Positions 10,272-22,405 of a stretch of DNA of 64,000 nt are shown piece after piece. The DNA is from Rhizopus sp. PT2906 (taxonomy: Eukaryota; Mucoromycota; Mucoromycetes; Mucorales; Rhizopodaceae). Numbering within the stretch: the stretch's first letter is position 1; every line of letters starts with the position of its first letter. Under the pieces are notes generated by a model. That model worked only from the letters and a program-made list of their open reading frames with translations, had not been told where the DNA came from and ran no database searches. Location: assembly GCA_025529335.1 (NCBI GenBank), contig JAMYHX010000026.1:1-64000 (forward strand), in the 5' to 3' direction. A program made the position numbers and the translations under genes.

Positions 10272-12624
10272 ATGATGCCTTCTTCTCCGCAAGACCGAAT
10301 GAGATATTGGCCTATGTTTCAGAAAAAGATGGGTAAGCGCATTTAATATCATTGTTTAAAAAGATGCTTAAACCATGGAAGAAGTGCTTTTAAAAATAAA
10401 TCAAATTTTGCAATTCCATTATTCTTTGGCAAGATCAAATTGAAAGCATTTGATATAATCTCCCCCGTTTTACTATATGTTTCTTTATGCCGCAAGCATC
10501 AGAATTGGGCGTTCTATTTAGGTTAGTAACGGGATATCTCGGAAAGGAAAAAGAAACAGGATATGGAAACTTGATCTAGAAGGAGGCTTTAATTGGGATG
10601 CATTGAGGGGAGAAGAAGAAGAGGGATTTGTTTTTCATTGTAATCAACTGATAGATATGCTGAGAAAAGAAAGAGAGTAAAGGAATGAGAGAGAGAGAGA
10701 TGATAGTTGTGAGGCCATTGAAAATTCCCATTTACTGGGGCATCTAATCAGTAATCAAAAATGATAGTTCTTTAAATCGTTCAACGTGATCGACCAACTA
10801 TTTGAATGTCAGATATCATTAATGTAATCAGCCTTGGCATTTTTTATTTGTGTCCCCTGTCTCAGTTTTTAGCTTTCAGATACCCGTGTACTCTCTATTG
10901 ATTTGCAATACAAAGGTCACAATGATTTGTGCTATTAGTAAATTCTCCAGCAAGTTAAAAGCATGCTTTTAAGGTAACTATTATTGTAGTAAAGTATGCA
11001 TCATTATTGAGTATTTGGAGAAAAGTAGATGTAACACTTGATGCAGTGTAACCTCAGTAGAAAAGGCAAGTTTATTTAAAAGCACTCATGGGATATTATT
11101 ATTGAGCATAATGGGGATGAATTTTTCATGGTAGCTTGCTATCATAAATGAATACGGTCAATGCAATACACACGCTGCTGTATTTAATAACACATTGTGT
11201 TTCATTTCTTTGCTTAGAATAAACTTTTTCTATAAAAGGTAATTCATTGATGGAGAATAAGCGTAATTTGTGAAAGAGAAGCTGCTTGTATCATTCCCCT
11301 ATGTCCTTCCCCTTTCTCCTCTCGCTCTATGAACAGCTGGACTCGTTATCAAGTTGAATATGACGAGAAAAGCCAAGAACAGGCAGCAAAGTTGATAGAA
11401 CTGGATCAACACGTTAGAATTTATATTTAATTTCTAACAATCGGGTTTTTCTCCTTACTTTTATAGCTTTGTGTATTATTGATAACAAGTGTACAAGATG
11501 TGTTTATTAATGTAATGAAAGTTACATTTGCATATGCAGTCATATTCAAGTTTTATGCCCAAGGAAAAGGACAGAGGATAAAGAAAAACTAAGAGACTTC
11601 TAAAAGAGTCATGTTGTTCATACACTGTTTTCCCATTATCAAATTTGTACGCCCTTATTTATAAAGCTGTGATGACCAAAGTCAACAGACAATATGTCAT
11701 GGACAAAGAACCAAGTATCATGGCTGTGTAAGTAATTTCAGCATGATGCTGCTTATTAAATATATATATATATATATATATAGCTCCTGTGACACTTTCT
11801 TATGTCTACCATTTCCCTGGGAAATGATCCTATGTGCTTTCTATCAAATGAAATTTACTGAATAATGCGCAATAGTAACAAGAAAGCAGCCGAGCCTTTT
11901 AACAAGGGATGCGATCTGTACTACTTGAGAAATCCCATGATTCTAATAGATGTTTGCAAACAATGAACTTACAACGGCCTTCACATGTTATAGGCGTATG
12001 GCCTGATACAGAGTTTACTGCGCGAGGAGCAATTACTTGTAGACAGCGCTTTAAAGTTACTATCACTAGATTCTGAACAAGTCTTTTCGAAAATAGCTTG
12101 TTGATTAGAAATTAAAGCGCATGTGATCAAGCTCCTTACCTGAAATAAGAGCCTTATCCACAGACTATGACAGCGTAACCTAGAGGGGAGACAACACCTT
12201 GACTAGCAACTGTTTCTTTCAACAGCAGCAGACAATCCAGTTTTTCTTCTTCTTCTTCTTCTTCTTACAAAATAACCAACTATTATCATGGTATACAAAA
12301 GCCATGTAGTCATTTACCCGTGGACGAGGCGCTCGTTTCACCACCATCCAAGTCTTCTGAAAAGATCCGAAAACGGAATATGATGAAAACAGTAAAAGCT
12401 GAATAGCAGCTGCGGCACAACCTCGGATAATGTATGTATTGAGTCTACTTCATTATGATGAACTTGTGTATTTTATCTTGGACACGATCAACTCTATGAC
12501 ATCGCTGGAAAAAGTAGCCATCATCTATTATACATGGCCAACAGCTAATACAGACAGCCTACAGCGGCTTTTCGGATCCATTTCAAAAGCATTGCCTTGT
12601 ATCATAGCCTGGTTTTCTCTTTAA
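10272..12624 (+). pseudogene. Unrecognised multi-exon gene, probably decayed
   Basis: I do not recognise this gene. Several plus-strand blocks have coding-like composition and splice sites but do not join into one clean frame. At 10272 an ATG opens MMPSSPQDRMRYWPMFQKKM and ends at a GTAAGC donor. About 10522-10678 encodes KLDLEGGFNWDALRG and FVFHCNQLIDMLRKER and ends at a GTAAAG donor. About 11337-11409 encodes WTRYQVEYDEKSQEQAAKLI and splices in frame to a block at 11467 (LCVLLITSVQDVFINVMKV). Further blocks lie near 11668-11728 (NRQYVMDKEPSIMAV), 11993-12106 (GLIQSLLREEQLLVDSALKL), 12317-12409 and 12430-12624. Some junctions are out of phase and two blocks hit stops. Decay is therefore more likely than an intact gene, but a real gene with missed exons is possible. 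Confidence 0.35.
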
Positions 12625-13979
12625 ATACTAATTGAATATTGTCTATACCAACAGAGTGGTAATCGCGCATTAAATGGAAAGGACTTGCAAGGTATTAGTT
12701 GTCAACGACGGATATTAGATTAGTAATGGCCATCTTACGAAAAAAAACCATAGCTCATCTTTCAAAGTAAATATTATGAACAAAGAAAGAAAAAAACAAT
12801 CGATTACGAAAGGTTGGTGTCTTTATATAAGGAATCCATTTGAATACGATATTTGTTTTACTGAATGATCTCAATGAAGGTTGGGATTCCAGTTTTATTA
12901 GCTTGTGGCTTCAAATTTGGGCAGTGTACGACCTTCATTTTGGGAAAGAGTGCAATGCATGCACATGACTGAGCAGATTGCTTTTTACCATTGGTAAAAG
13001 ATGAGTATTGTTTATGTCTATGGGCTTTTTCTCTTTATTTCTATAAAACCCATGCATACATGGAATGCTTATCACATTTGTATCTGATATACTATTTTAT
13101 GGTTCTGTAAGTGCAAAGGGAGTTTCATAGCTCCTCTTTTTTGTCAAATCATGAATTTTTGACTTAACGGACACTCTTCGCTTATATTTGTGGAATTTGG
13201 AGAAGTGATAAGAATATTGTACAACTGTGTCTCCAATTGCAAGATTCCCAATATTGAACACAATATACAAAGACATTCTTATTCAGTATCTTTAAAAAAT
13301 CAGGGGGAAAGAGACAAAAAAATTGACAGAATTGCATGCCATTGTATATTAATTATAAGCTCATGTATACTCTCTGGCATATTATCTATTTCTAATTTGG
13401 GAGAAGACAACCATTGTTTCCATCCTGTTGTTCAAAATAAATGCTGTTCCATGTATATTTTATACCATGACTTGCTATAAGGAAATATGTGTGTAACATG
13501 TCTGTTCTTTTAGTGAGAATGGTTACATTGGAACATCGTGTGAAATATATAATGCGCGGAAATTTGAGTTGCAAAATAAATTCTATCATTGGACAAACGA
13601 TATGAAATCAAAACCAGCAAAGATTCGACCAAGGTCAACATAATCTCCATGGTAACAAAAATAAATCAAAAGGTACGAGTTGCCATGGGGAATAAGAAAG
13701 GGCCGTTGTAAGGAATTTCCTTGTTTGGAAGGCCGATCTGTTCATTTCAAAGTCAAATAGTTAAAATAAGTAAGAATAGTAAGAAATGGGTTAGAGGGGG
13801 GCCCGTATAATAGAAGGTAATTGGGGGTTGGATCATTCTATGGACAATTAGCACTCTTCTTTTTTTTTTGGCTGGGGACATAAAAATAAAAATTCAGACA
13901 TGTAGGGAGTTTAGTATTGAAACACATTGACCCACTTGCACCTTTCTTAAAATGTGAAAAGCAGCAATCTGTGATATTC

Positions 13980-14014
<35 letters not shown>

Positions 14015-14090
14015 TATAACCTTATTTCTTCCCTTTTCTTTCTCTTTCTTTTTCTTTTCTATTATTATCACTACCCATCATTCGATTACA
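12625..14090. other. Intergenic region with CT-repeat leader
   Basis: No recognisable gene. ORFs at 13190-13480 and on the reverse strand are short and have no motifs. The right end is the promoter and leader of the FYR-domain gene, dominated by a CT microsatellite. Confidence 0.4.
13981..14011. repeat. (CT)n microsatellite
   Basis: About 14 CT units followed by a T/C-rich stretch, 80 nt before the start codon at 14091. It lies where the 5' leader of the FYR gene would be; such tracts are frequent in leaders in this window. Confidence 0.8.
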
Positions 14091-15906
14091 ATGACAGAGA
14101 TCAAAGGTAAGCTTATAACTACAATGAAGCTGTACCCTTTTAATAATTTTTGTATGTGTTTACAGTTAAAATATATTATACATTGCGCAACTCTAATTCT
14201 ACTCGATTCACCACATTTACCATGACAACACACAGCAATCCTGCAGATGTATCCAAGATACCAGTGTCACTATCAAATTGTCTATGGTCCATATGTTCCT
14301 CAAGGTATTATACATAACAGCAAACATTGTAACAATAAAATATAAACATGCACATAGTCCAGACATTATATGCAGAGATCATGATTTATCCATTTATACA
14401 GCAAATTTCTATGAAACAAATTCTAAAGAAAAATCAAGTATCATCTGGGAAGGACATGGCTTACTGTCATGGATCATTGAACAAGAGATACAAATATATG
14501 GCAAGCCAAATTATGCAGACAACTCAGTAATTGATGTCTATATTGATCTTCAACCGGTAATTGTTTACATTGTCCTAAAATGCACAAGGACACGCGTGTA
14601 TTGGGCGTTTCATACTTATACCAATAATAGACTATGAAATGGGCAAAAGACGACTTCTTTTCAGCCTTAAAATCCAAATCATATCAACAAATTAAATCAT
14701 GCACATCAACTCCTTTACATCCAATATGTAAATGTTACACTGCTGATGACCCATACCCACGACTTACACCTTCTCCTCCACAAAGGTTAATCGAAAAAGG
14801 AAATGAAGCCGATAAAAAACAATCGGATCAATTACCAACATTGCCATCACTATCCTCCGTACCTGTCTTTCGCCCTGAGCCTATATTTCCTTCCTATCAG
14901 CCAAAAGAACTACCTTCCTTACACACAACTGGTACTGATATCAGAAAATCTGCTTTTACTTCCATCACCGAAAGATCCTCTTCATCTTCACCAGAGACGG
15001 TTGAACAAGAACAACAAAACAAAAGACGAAGAAAAACACCAAACGTTTATGCAGATGCGCCACTTTACTCGAAACAAGTCAGTACTACCGTCAGAACATA
15101 TTATGAAGTAGAAAAAGATAGCCAAGGTGCCTACATTTTGCCTGTCGAGATTGATTCTTGGACAGTGATTAATCTGGGCACGGTTGTATATGATAGGCCA
15201 GCTTATCACAACCAAAGATATATATATCCTGTAAATTATACTGTTCGCAAGTAAAGTATCATTTTATTTCTTCAAATTTTATACTTATTCGATTCTAGAT
15301 GGTACCGAAGTATGGTGGATCCTAAGAGTGATACACAATATACTTGTCGTATATTAGATAATGGAAGAGAGCCTAAATTTGAAGTGACAGCAGATGATTG
15401 TCCAATGACCTACTCAGGTCCTACGCCGACCACGGTTTGGACGATTATTGTTCGGTATGTTATCAAATGTGTTACACCTACATTTATATTCACATAGAAC
15501 CAAATATAGACGAGCATTTGCGATCAGAAATCAAGAATATGGTCATAACCCAGTTGGGCCCGATTTCTTTGGATTACGTAAAAATACGATTGCCAAAATG
15601 ATACAAGATTTACCAAATGCTTCAAAATGTTCTCAATATGTCTGGCAAACATTTGAGCCTGCGCGATTTAACAAGCCAGGCAGAAGCCGTCGTAGGGCAG
15701 CAACAGATGTCATGGGCGGTGTCAATTATAATTTGACTAATGGTAGATTATTAAATAATGTACCTACTCAATATGCTTCAAGATATGAACGAAACCAAAA
15801 ATACAGGCAGCCATCTACCTCAAGCTCCTCTAGTTCTTCTTCTCCTGTAAATCGACCTTCCATCACTTCTTCTTCTCCTCCACCTCCTTTGCCTCATTTA
15901 CCTTAA
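14091..15906 (+). CDS. FYRN/FYRC-domain nuclear protein (TBRG1-like)
   Basis: Six exons (14091-14106, 14166-14304, 14358-14556, 14631-15250, 15299-15454, 15510-15906) join to 1527 nt, 508 aa. The FYRN half (about residues 290-335) shows LPVEIDSWTVINLGTVVYDR and IYPVNYTVRK. The FYRC half (about 335-425) shows YTCRILDNGREPKFEV, then GPDFFGLRKNTI and SKCSQYVWQTFE. Order and spacing match the joined FY-rich module of animal TBRG1 and of chromatin proteins such as MLL and JARID, so a nuclear chromatin role is inferred. The first 120 residues (VKIYYTLRNS, SPDIICRDHDLSIYTANFYE) match nothing I know. A basic KRRRKTP stretch near residue 253 could be a nuclear signal, and the tail is Ser/Pro-rich. Exon 1 is only 16 nt. 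Confidence 0.85.
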
Positions 15907-16705
15907 TGTACATATCATTGTCGTTGTACAACTGCCAAAAAGCTTAAATCTGTGTAATTTCATATGAATCGTGTAATATGCATCATAATGGTCTGTCCTG
16001 TTCCTTATACGGGAATTTAAATATGCGGTTATTAAATATTTTACAGTGCTTACTGTACCAATTTATGTCTATAATTTTTTTTTTTGTGGGTTTTATATTC
16101 CTAATTTGTGGGCTTGGAAAACTTCAGTTTGCGTTTTTGGCTTGTAACACTACCTGTGACGGTGACGCTACTGGCGATGCCCGGCGAAAAAATAAATTCC
16201 ATCGGTAACGCTACAGATAAAATATGGCATTCGAGCCCCTTACTATTTTCTAACAAACTTTTATGTACAATTATGAGCCATGCTACTATTTCTCACCACA
16301 ACAAGCACATACAAACTGCTTTATTTAAATAAAAATCATGTTTTTTCGTTGCAAAGATCAACGGCTACTGGCTTGCATTCATTTTCGGCTCTCTCAGCTA
16401 CAATAATGTTTTATCTCTTGAGAGCTCCAGCAAGAGTTCTTTCATATATGAACAGCATTGTTACATTCAGCTCTTTCAAATCGTATATTTCATAGAGAAG
16501 CTCTTTTTTGTTGTTCAAATCCAACATGTACTTCTTTATCAGTTTTCCAGAAGCTGTCAATGGTTTTGCTGGAATCGCGTCGTCAATTCAAAATAATCAC
16601 GTCCAGCTCGTGTTTTCTTTCGAATAAAGGAGTCAGCTGTAGTATTCAACTTCGTTACTGTAAAAAAGCTATTAAGTCAACAACATACGAATTAGATTCT
16701 TTATT
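15907..16705. other. Repeat-island flank, no intact gene
   Basis: Follows the FYR gene. A 89-codon frame at 16458-16727 (+) reads like part of a protein (NRIFHREALF, VFQKLSMVLLE) but has no support elsewhere and runs straight into the dispersed repeat. Probably degenerate transposon or gene-family debris. Confidence 0.35.
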
Positions 16706-16906
16706 AAGAAGAGCTGAATACTATTAAGCTTGTGTGAGAGTTTACTTGGTTAGAGAATCTATGACTGCTATTTATATTAATGTGGTCAGTGTGATTATTT
16801 GTCAATGTTGTCAGTATGCTTATTGCTATTCTTTTCAGATGCGATAGAGGAATGTAAAATAAAATGTATGCTCGAGTTATTATAATGATCATCTCATCAA
16901 ACACAT
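16706..16906. repeat. Dispersed repeat, copy A (second copy at 39971)
   Basis: About 200 bp clearly similar to 39971-40166, beginning AAGAGCTGAATA and ending TCAAACAC. The best-conserved core is a run of more than 50 identical bases from TCAGTATG through GATGCGATAGAGG to AAAATGTATGCTC. Copy A has an extra ~23 bp before the core and copy B an extra ~16 bp after it. Sequence outside the two boundaries does not match. Confidence 0.85.
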
Positions 16907-17189
16907 CAATGCCTCTGATTGATGGCCAACACGCGAAAAATCGACACAATCATCGACATTATTATTATGAATAAAAACAGAAAAGCTGGTTGAGAAGAAC
17001 CAGTAATTTTCAAGAGTCATCATTGCCTCCATAAATCTTGAGCAAAGTAAAATAATGCTTTCAGCTTGTTGTTCGCTAACCATCTTGGCTATTGCATGAC
17101 TATTGTCATACATACTCTTTTGTGTTAAACAGACGGTTGACGTGACATGGAACAAGGTGGCTTAATAGATTCTTCGTCACGAGTTCCCT

Positions 17190-17630
17190 GAGGATCATTC
17201 GCTATTCCTGGCATACTTGATGGAACCCAGAAAACTTCAGCCACTCAATCCAATTTCAGTAGCGAACATCGTCAAAAAACACATGCAAGCTGCAGGGATA
17301 GGTGCAAAAGTATATGGCCCACATTCAATACGTTCAGCAAGCAGCACGAAAGCCGCCGAATTAGGCAACGAGGTAGATAAGATAAAGAAGTATGCCAACT
17401 GGAGCCTGTCTGCCAACACGTTCGAACGTTTCTACTACAAATCACCTCACCAGCACGCCGACAGCAAGAAGATTACTGATTCCATTTTTTCTTTTTGTCC
17501 TGAAAATCATACCACATCCAAAGCCCGAATGAAGTCAACTAGAATTGGGTTAGACACGTCAAGCAATTGGTACCGTGGGTACTGTATGTATAAAGTTTCT
17601 TGTAAAATGCAATCTTTCCGTTCCACATAA
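17190..17630 (+). pseudogene. Tyrosine recombinase C-terminal fragment (DIRS/Crypton-like)
   Basis: The frame at 17217-17630 encodes the catalytic end of a tyrosine recombinase: PISVANIVKKHMQAAGI, then GPHSIRSASSTKAAELG with the H-x-x-R box, ANWSLSANTFERFYYKSP with the W and the nucleophilic Tyr. This arrangement is typical of recombinases of DIRS retroelements and Cryptons. The N-terminal half, with the first catalytic Arg, is absent upstream; a frame break sits near 17200. The last ~45 codons after FYYKSP have no similarity I can see. A truncated, non-functional copy is most likely. Confidence 0.75.
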
Positions 17631-17639
17631 CAGGATTTT

Positions 17640-19090
17640 ATATTCGTGTACGACGGTGCAGCTTCCATTGGATGTTTGAGTTTAAATCCTCTGGCAAAGC
17701 TCCTTCTTGTACATGGCATTCACTTGTAAAGAAAAGAAACAAAATATACCATGTTTGATGCTTCTATGAGAATCTAAAGTACATCTTTTTTTTTTCGCAT
17801 AAAAGAGACAATACAAAAGAAGGAGCTTATTAAAAATAAGCAAATATGTTTATCTCTTTCTACTGCATTACACTTAATTGTACTCATTGTACTTCTAGAT
17901 ACATATTAACTTGCCAAGTCATTGGGTTTAGCTGTATTCCTAGAATAGAATATTTGCGCTCGGTCATAATATTCCGGTTAAATACGTCCTGTTTTACGAG
18001 CAATTCTGGAAACTCTTTTTTATACTCTTTCTGGCGCCGTTTTTCCTCCTCTTGTTGAGTTTCATGATATCCATTTACTATCAGCTGTTGTGTACAGATT
18101 TCAGAATTCTAATGTCCATATGGCTGTACTTTTGAACTTTATATTTAGATTGTAGGATGATTCTTTTTCCTTAATCGTAGACTGTAGGGAATGTTTATTA
18201 TTACCCTCTTTGATTAACTCAAGCCGCAGTCCGGAGCCTCGGAGAATCTTTATAGAATTTGGCTGCATGATGATATGAGGCTGCCGATAAAAAGAAAAGA
18301 GCGCGTTCGATTGTTTCATGTTTGATTAACACTTTTAGGTTCTCACAAAAGGGAGCACGTGTATCGTAAGTAAAATGAAAAAAAAAAACTATATATAGCG
18401 CCTATTCATTCTATGTAACGAAAGTAAAAATGCTTAATTGCTATGTATCTGTCGATATCCGAGCCAAGCATTGTCATTAATTGATACGTAAGCCCATACA
18501 AATACAAGATGGGAAATTGTAGAGCTATAATTAAAACATCAGAGTGACTATTTCTATATCGCATTATTGTAGCACTTTTTTACTCGCATTAGAGTATACA
18601 AAAATTGATACTGACATCTAATGAGCATCAACCACAACTGTCAAAGTGGATAGCTATCAAGTACGGCCCTAAAAAGTACATTTTGCTATTCTGAGATCTA
18701 ATTCACAGATCATTGACATTCAGTTACCAAACATTGAGGTAACATTCAACAAAAATTTTATTCTTTGTTGGATTCCCAAAAAAGTGAACTAATCTGGAAA
18801 AGTCTAATTCTGAAGTTATTTATTGGCGTACTTAGTCATGACAACATCTTTTCGTCACTATGCCATTTTACTTTAAGCAACATTGGCTCGTGAAGAGTGG
18901 CATGTCAGAGTGAACACAGGCTGACATTTGCATATGACACTTGAACAACGGCTATCTACCCAACGAATTGACATTCTTGTCCTTTATTCAGTACAAGAAA
19001 AAGAAAAGGTAGATGCATAGTGAAATGCAGTGACCATTTACCAAAACAAAATAAAAAGGGACGGAGCGAACTATTTAAAAGGTAAAAGGG
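17640..19090. other. Intergenic region
   Basis: AT-rich, with short ORFs on both strands and no motifs. No terminal repeats of the neighbouring recombinase fragment could be identified. The right end is the promoter of the Sel1-repeat gene. Confidence 0.4.
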
Positions 19091-19097
19091 TATAAAA
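19091..19097 (+). promoter_or_regulatory. TATA box candidate for the Sel1-repeat gene
   Basis: TATAAAA in the context GGG-TATAAAA-ATAAAT, 119 nt before the ATG at 19216, followed by a CT-rich leader. Position and composition fit a core promoter; no direct evidence. Confidence 0.45.
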
Positions 19098-19215
19098 ATA
19101 AATATCATCCAACAATTCCGCTTAAAGTTTATTTATAACACTTTCTTTTTTACCCGTCTTCCGCTGTCCACCTCCTTTTCTTTCTTTTTCTCTTTCACTT
19201 TTCCACCTCGGCAGC

Positions 19216-20671
19216 ATGCTCGCTATCAAAAATAAATTGAAAAGCTCTGCAAGCTCAATTAAATCAGCAAGGAGCAACAATCAGCAATATTTCATGAATA
19301 ACTCCACGCCTGTGCTGTCGCCTAGAGTGTCTAACGCAAGCTGCAGCACAAGCACAAGTGGTAGTACAACTAGTCTTCCCAATATGCCTCCAACGCCTCC
19401 TACACATATTGTTAGTACAAGTGATATCTTTTTAAATCACACCCATTTAAAGCCTGGAAACAATGCTGAGCTACTGGATTACGAAAAGACAATCAATATG
19501 TATCGAGAGAATGCAAAGCATATAAATGATCCAAACATCCAATGGGATCTTGCTACTTATCTTTATGAATCTTCCAAGGCAACCGGCAACAAAGTGTACA
19601 TGCAGGAAGCTATCAAGATCTTAAAGTCCTTATCTCTTAAAGGTCACGGTGAAGCACAATATTATCTGGCCAATATCTATGCTTCAGGCAATCTATCTAA
19701 ATCTCATAAACCAAACTTCAATCATGCCTTTCCTCTATTTGTACAAGCTGCTAAACATCAACATCCTGACGCTGCATATAGGTAATGTGGTTTACATATA
19801 GCTTATGTCATACATGAGTGTGCAAAGAAGAGAGAGAGTCCAGGGCAAATGTAACTAACCTGCAACCAATTAGAACTGCAAAGTGTTATGAAGATGGTCT
19901 AGGCTGCTTAAAAAACAAGTCAAAGGCATATCAATACTACAGGTGACAATGATTTTATTTTAGTTTCTTTTAGTTTCTAATATTACGTGCTAATATAGGC
20001 TTGCAGCCACATTAAATCATCCTGGTGCAATGTATCGATTAGGCTTGGCTGAACTCAATGGCGATTTGGGTCTAAAACGTAATGTGCGTGGCGGCAATAA
20101 ATGGCTGAAAAGATCTGCAGATGCTGCTACCCCCGAATATCCTCATGCGCTTCACGAACTTGGTTTATTGCACGAAAAAGGACTAGACGATATCATCTTT
20201 AAGGATCCTAAATATTCAGTTCAACTTTATGCTAAAGCTGCAGAATTAGGGTATGCTCCTTCTGCTTATCGACTCGGTCAATGTTTTGAGTATGGTTATC
20301 TAGGCTGCCCTAAGGATTCAGTCACTTCTGTATATTACTACACAATTGCTGCTAAGCGTGGTCATCCAGACGCGGCATTTGCTCTGTCCGCTTGGTATCT
20401 TGTCGGTGATGGTGATCGATTGCAGGTGTCGGAAGAGAAGGCGTTAGAGTGGGCTAGACTCTCTGCAGAAAAGGGTTTACCTAAAGCGGAATTTGCTTTA
20501 GGTTACTTTGCAGAAATGGGTATAGGACGACCAAAGGATCTAAATGAAGCCATGGTATGGTATAAAAAGGCAGCTGATCATGGCAACGAAAAGGCAATTC
20601 GACGACTAAAAGAGAAAGCTCCCCTTAATATAAACAAAAACTTGCCTGCTGTGGCTACAGAAGCAAACTAA
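19216..20671 (+). CDS. Sel1-repeat protein, SKT5/CHS4-like chitin synthase regulator
   Basis: Exons 19216-19781, 19874-19942 and 19999-20671 join to 1308 nt, 435 aa. After a Ser/Thr/Pro-rich N-terminus (about 80 residues) comes a chain of Sel1-like helical repeats. Visible units include GHGEAQYYLANIYASG, HPDAAYRTAKCYEDGLGC, HPGAMYRLGLAEL, YAPSAYRLGQCFEYG, HPDAAFALSAWYLVG, LPKAEFALGYFAEMGIG and NEKAIRRLKEKA. This fits SKT5/CHS4-type activators that bring chitin synthase to sites of wall growth, though the paralogue cannot be decided. Exon 2 (69 nt) is needed to complete one repeat. There is no C-terminal CAAX box, which yeast Skt5 has, so it may be one of the related Sel1 regulators instead. 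Confidence 0.82.
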
Positions 20672-20860
20672 TTTTATTTATATTTTTCTTCATTTAATTT
20701 ATGACTCTTGTAAATACATTCACATATACACATTTATACATCTCTCATCATACTATCTTTATTATTCCATGTATCCCGCGAATATGTGTGTACACGCGTT
20801 TCTACCATAAAAATAAAGGGGAATGTGGCTTCATTTTAAGAAAAAGGAGTTGGGAGGCAT

Positions 20861-22313
20861 TTATGTAAAACGAAATGATGGCATAACGTCCACCAGATTC
20901 CAGTGCTCGCTTTGTTCTATTGCAGGACTGGATTCTGTATTGTCCATCTTTTCTTTATCATCATTTTCCATCTCTTCATCACTGTCCAAGTAGAGTAGTA
21001 AATCGTCTAATTGATCTGAGGATCGATCGATTGCGTGCTGTGACCTGTATCGTAGTGCAGTCATTCTGAGCACTTGCTGAAACTCTACTGGAAATTCTAA
21101 ATCTCTTATGCCTTTATATACAATGGCATGCGATCGCCTATAATGACTATCAGCATCATCCTCCTATACCCCTCCTATGACACTTTCACTTACATGCCAA
21201 GTTTAGATGAATAACAACATGCCATTAAGCCTTGTAGTGTGTTTGCTACTTGACTGAGTGATATATCTATTCCTTGGGTATAACATAAATAGGCAATATC
21301 ATAATTTAGCATAGCCATGCCAATCACGAATCGTCGAAAATTTCTATCTTCATCATCCAAGAAGAGAGGCATCTTGTTGTTATTGTGCCATAGTTTTGCA
21401 TTTGGTGTCGCAATACGGATATAGGAATGAATTCCCTTTTGGAAAATCATGAAGGGTAATTTGATGCCCAAGTAGTGAACAATTAAGCGTAGCATATGCG
21501 TAACCAGGTTTATTGGAGCATTCAGTTCTTCTTTTGGATATTCTATTGTCATATATATAAAAGATGATTATGTGTGTACATACAACAAAGATACTGCTTA
21601 CTGGATACATCAATGAGTTTAGTTGGTAAAGTTACGCCACATATATACAAATCCTCTTTATTTAACAAGCTCATCGGTCTTTTACTAAATGGCGCTCTAT
21701 CATCTTCTATAGGCGTCGTTGGTGCTACAGTTTCCTCAATCACGCCTGGTTTTAGTTCAAACAAAGACGCTACCTCCTTGACTAAGATTCTTCTTGTTCC
21801 TACTGTCATCTTGTGCAGACGCTGCCAAGATCTTATCATGTCCACATTGTTCTTTTCTTTTAACCGTGCTATACTATTCTTATATCTAGCCTCAGCCAAG
21901 TCCAATGCACGTCTTTTAGCTTCTATAGTCCGTTTTAAATCGGATAACCGTATTGTTTCTAAACAAGAGAGTTAGTATATGCATGTATATATATACACTT
22001 GATCCTTACTTGAATGAATCTCTTTTGTAAGTTGAACCTGTTGTGTTTGTATTGTTTGCAAGCTCATGCATAACTTGTTTTTCTTTGCTAAAAGTGCTTG
22101 AATCACACTGGCACGGTTAAGAAATAATGTTGCTTGTTGGACAACATGATTCTTTTCATTTGTAGCTAGTTCTTTTTCTTGTTTATGCTCTGTTAATCTA
22201 GACAATTATTTTTAAAATCCTTTCAAGTCTACAACCTTCATTCTTTACTTTTCTTTAATGCAATCTACACAATAGAATTTACGACTTGCAACATGACAAT
22301 ATTCACAATTCAT
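20861..22313 (-). CDS. ATG14: ATG14/Barkor-like subunit of the autophagy PI3-kinase complex
   Basis: Exons 22313-22249, 22197-22010, 21958-21602, 21542-21194 and 21137-20861 join to 1236 nt, 411 aa. The first exon encodes a cysteine-rich start with C3, C6, C15 and C18 (two CxxC pairs), the signature of Atg14/Barkor that targets the Vps34 complex to autophagosome-forming sites. Residues about 20-150 are coiled-coil (repeated K/E/Q heptads through ARYKNSIARLKEKN). The Atg14/UVRAG core shows VASLFELKPG, LYICGVTLP, INLVTHMLRLIVHYLGIKLPF and RRFVIGMAMLNYDIAYLC. The C-terminus is acidic. A Vps38/UVRAG identity is the alternative; the N-terminal CxxC pairs favour ATG14. The next gene on this strand, TBL1-like, ends 92 bp upstream of its ATG. 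Confidence 0.82.
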
Positions 22314-22405
22314 TATATAATAACTTGTTTATTATTAAATACAATTGTAAAGAAATAGAAAAGAGAAAAAAAAGAAAGAAAGAGAGACAAGATTCATGCC
22401 CTCTT

